NCBI GenBank assembly: GCA_014381035.1
Contig: JACMIS010000034.1
Span: 1 to 5,753 of the forward strand
Direction of reading: 5' to 3'
Length of the DNA: 5,753 nucleotides
Source of the DNA: Armatimonadota bacterium
Lineage (GTDB): Bacteria > Armatimonadota > Armatimonadia > Armatimonadales > Armatimonadaceae
The notes under the pieces are model-generated. The model saw nothing but the letters and a program-made list of their open reading frames with translations, searched no databases and was not told the origin of the DNA. Position 1 is the stretch's first letter; every line of letters begins with the position of its first letter. Positions 5,063-5,753 of this stretch are shown in pieces. A program made the position numbers and the translations under genes.

Positions 5063-5068
5063 AGTATA
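5063..5068 (-). promoter_or_regulatory. Candidate -10 element of the lipoprotein gene
   Basis: On the minus strand TATACT (5 of 6 to TATAAT) ends 5 nt before the ATG at 5057. No -35-like hexamer is found at 16-18 bp upstream. Its position implies a leaderless or nearly leaderless transcript. Confidence 0.3.
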
Positions 5069-5168
5069 GCGGATTCGCTTCTCAACCGTTTGCTGTGGAT
5101 GGTACCGCAAAGACCATCCTGAACAGGTATTTTGACCATCATATCGTAAATATGTACAACGAGAAATA

Positions 5169-5202
5169 CCCCAGGCGTGAGAGGAAAATCCCACGCCTGA
5201 GG
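5169..5202 (-). terminator. Terminator-like hairpin after the flotillin-like gene
   Basis: CAGGCGTG (5172-5179) pairs perfectly with CACGCCTG (5192-5199). Two more C-G pairs lie outside one mismatch (5169-5170 with 5201-5202), and an inner GG/CC pair is possible. It begins 36 nt past the stop of the minus-strand gene. On that strand it is followed by GTATTTCTCGTT, a weak T-rich tail, so it may be an intrinsic terminator of modest quality. Confidence 0.55.
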
Positions 5203-5237
5203 CACGCCGCAACGATATGTGCGAAAGATCACACCCT

Positions 5238-5753
5238 CTATGACTTCACGCTACCGTTGATATCTTTGGCTGATGGAACTGCTACTAACGGTGTCACCGG
5301 CACTACCGAAACCGGTGCCGCCTCACTTTTACCCGTTTTGCTTGCCGCTTCGCTGTAGGAACCGCTGATGAACTTTGAGGCGATCTCACTCGCCTGTTCG
5401 CCGGAGAGGGAACGACCGGTGAACTTTTCAACCACTGCCGCCACTTCCTGCGCAACGGTACCCAGTGCGCCTTTCGCACTGTCCGGTGTTCCGGCGATCA
5501 GTCCGCCAACCAGCGATCCGACGCCGAGTCCCTTCGTGTACTGGGTCATCATCTGGCTCATCGTGTTCGGATCGCCGTAGATGGTGAAATTGCCCTTACT
5601 CATGAACTCGCCGATGGAGCGTGCCATCTGCTCCTGAACATCGCGTCCCGCCTCGATGCGCAGTTTTTCCAATTCGAACGAGAGAGCCGCCTCGCTGTAG
5701 GTTTGTTTGTTCTCCAACGCCTGCCGCTCGACCTCGACCCGCGCCCGCTCCAC
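5238..5753 (-). CDS. Flotillin/SPFH (band 7) family protein, C-terminal part
   Basis: The window holds the last 171 codons; the gene continues past 5753, where the first codon (GTG) is only the edge and not a start. The visible part begins with a charged coiled-coil (ERARVEVERQALENKQ), then SFELEKLRIEAG (25-36), and the flotillin-like segment FTIYGDPNTMSQMMTQYTKG at 56-75, followed by a Gly-rich LGVGSLVGGLIAG (76-88). A helical stretch (about 92-135) and a Ser/Ala/Pro/Val-rich tail end the protein. In this family the missing N-terminal half would carry a membrane anchor and an SPFH domain, and the coiled coil drives oligomerisation in membrane microdomains. That role is inferred from family. 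The IYGDP-type motif near the C-terminus makes a flotillin-like protein more likely than an HflK/HflC-type SPFH protein. Confidence 0.8.
   Translation of the reverse strand: MERARVEVERQALENKQTYSEAALSFELEKLRIEAGRDVQEQMARSIGEFMSKGNFTIYGDPNTMSQMMTQYTKGLGVGSLVGGLIAGTPDSAKGALGTVAQEVAAVVEKFTGRSLSGEQASEIASKFISGSYSEAASKTGKSEAAPVSVVPVTPLVAVPSAKDINGSVKS

Noticed and set aside
4709..5232. Overlapping minus-strand frames of 153 and 167 codons across the dinB 3' end and intergenic region
   Set aside because: They run antisense through the dinB C-terminus and have Arg/Pro-rich shadow composition; the lipoprotein frame is the only one here with a recognisable protein feature.
5095..5358. Plus-strand frame of 87 codons
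   Set aside because: It runs across the terminator-like hairpin and antisense to the end of the flotillin-like gene, with no family features.

Overview
The window looks like a piece of a bacterial chromosome of moderately high GC. Bacterial origin is supported by a lipobox signal peptide, a Y-family polymerase of bacterial type, a flotillin-like protein and a CRISPR array. The phylum cannot be fixed from this window. There are no rRNA, tRNA or cas genes.

Layout: (1) 1-283 is the leader-distal end of a CRISPR array: four complete repeats of about 29 nt plus one cut by the window edge, with spacers of 35-38 nt and a polarity that puts the leader to the left, outside the window. (2) 309-1536 is, in my reading, a 1228-bp non-autonomous Tn3-family element. 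It has 37-38 bp terminal inverted repeats that begin GGGG and end ACGCT(A/G)AG, flanked by a 5-bp AT-rich direct repeat GTTTT. It carries a SnoaL-like gene and shows no transposase or resolvase. (3) A degenerate CRISPR repeat at 1557-1585, in the same orientation as the array, is the original terminal repeat, now displaced. Removing the element and one GTTTT copy joins 284-308 to 1542-1556 as a 40-nt spacer followed by that repeat. The element therefore jumped into the last spacer of the array.

(4) From 1645 to 3399 two genes diverge: an RsmJ/DUF548-like SAM-dependent methyltransferase (minus) and an inositol-monophosphatase-family phosphatase (plus). A 22-bp imperfect inverted repeat lies inside the 5' end of the methyltransferase reading frame and is probably translated as an N-terminal extension. 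(5) A strong 16-bp hairpin ends the phosphatase unit. It is followed by a Y-family DNA polymerase (dinB-like), which is tail-to-tail with a small predicted lipoprotein. (6) The right edge holds the C-terminal part of a flotillin/SPFH-family protein on the minus strand, with a terminator-like hairpin just past its stop.

The housekeeping genes show no obvious shared pathway. The most interesting part is the left 1.6 kb, where a Tn3-type miniature transposon with a passenger gene interrupts a CRISPR array, so that array transcription and the passenger gene now run head-on.
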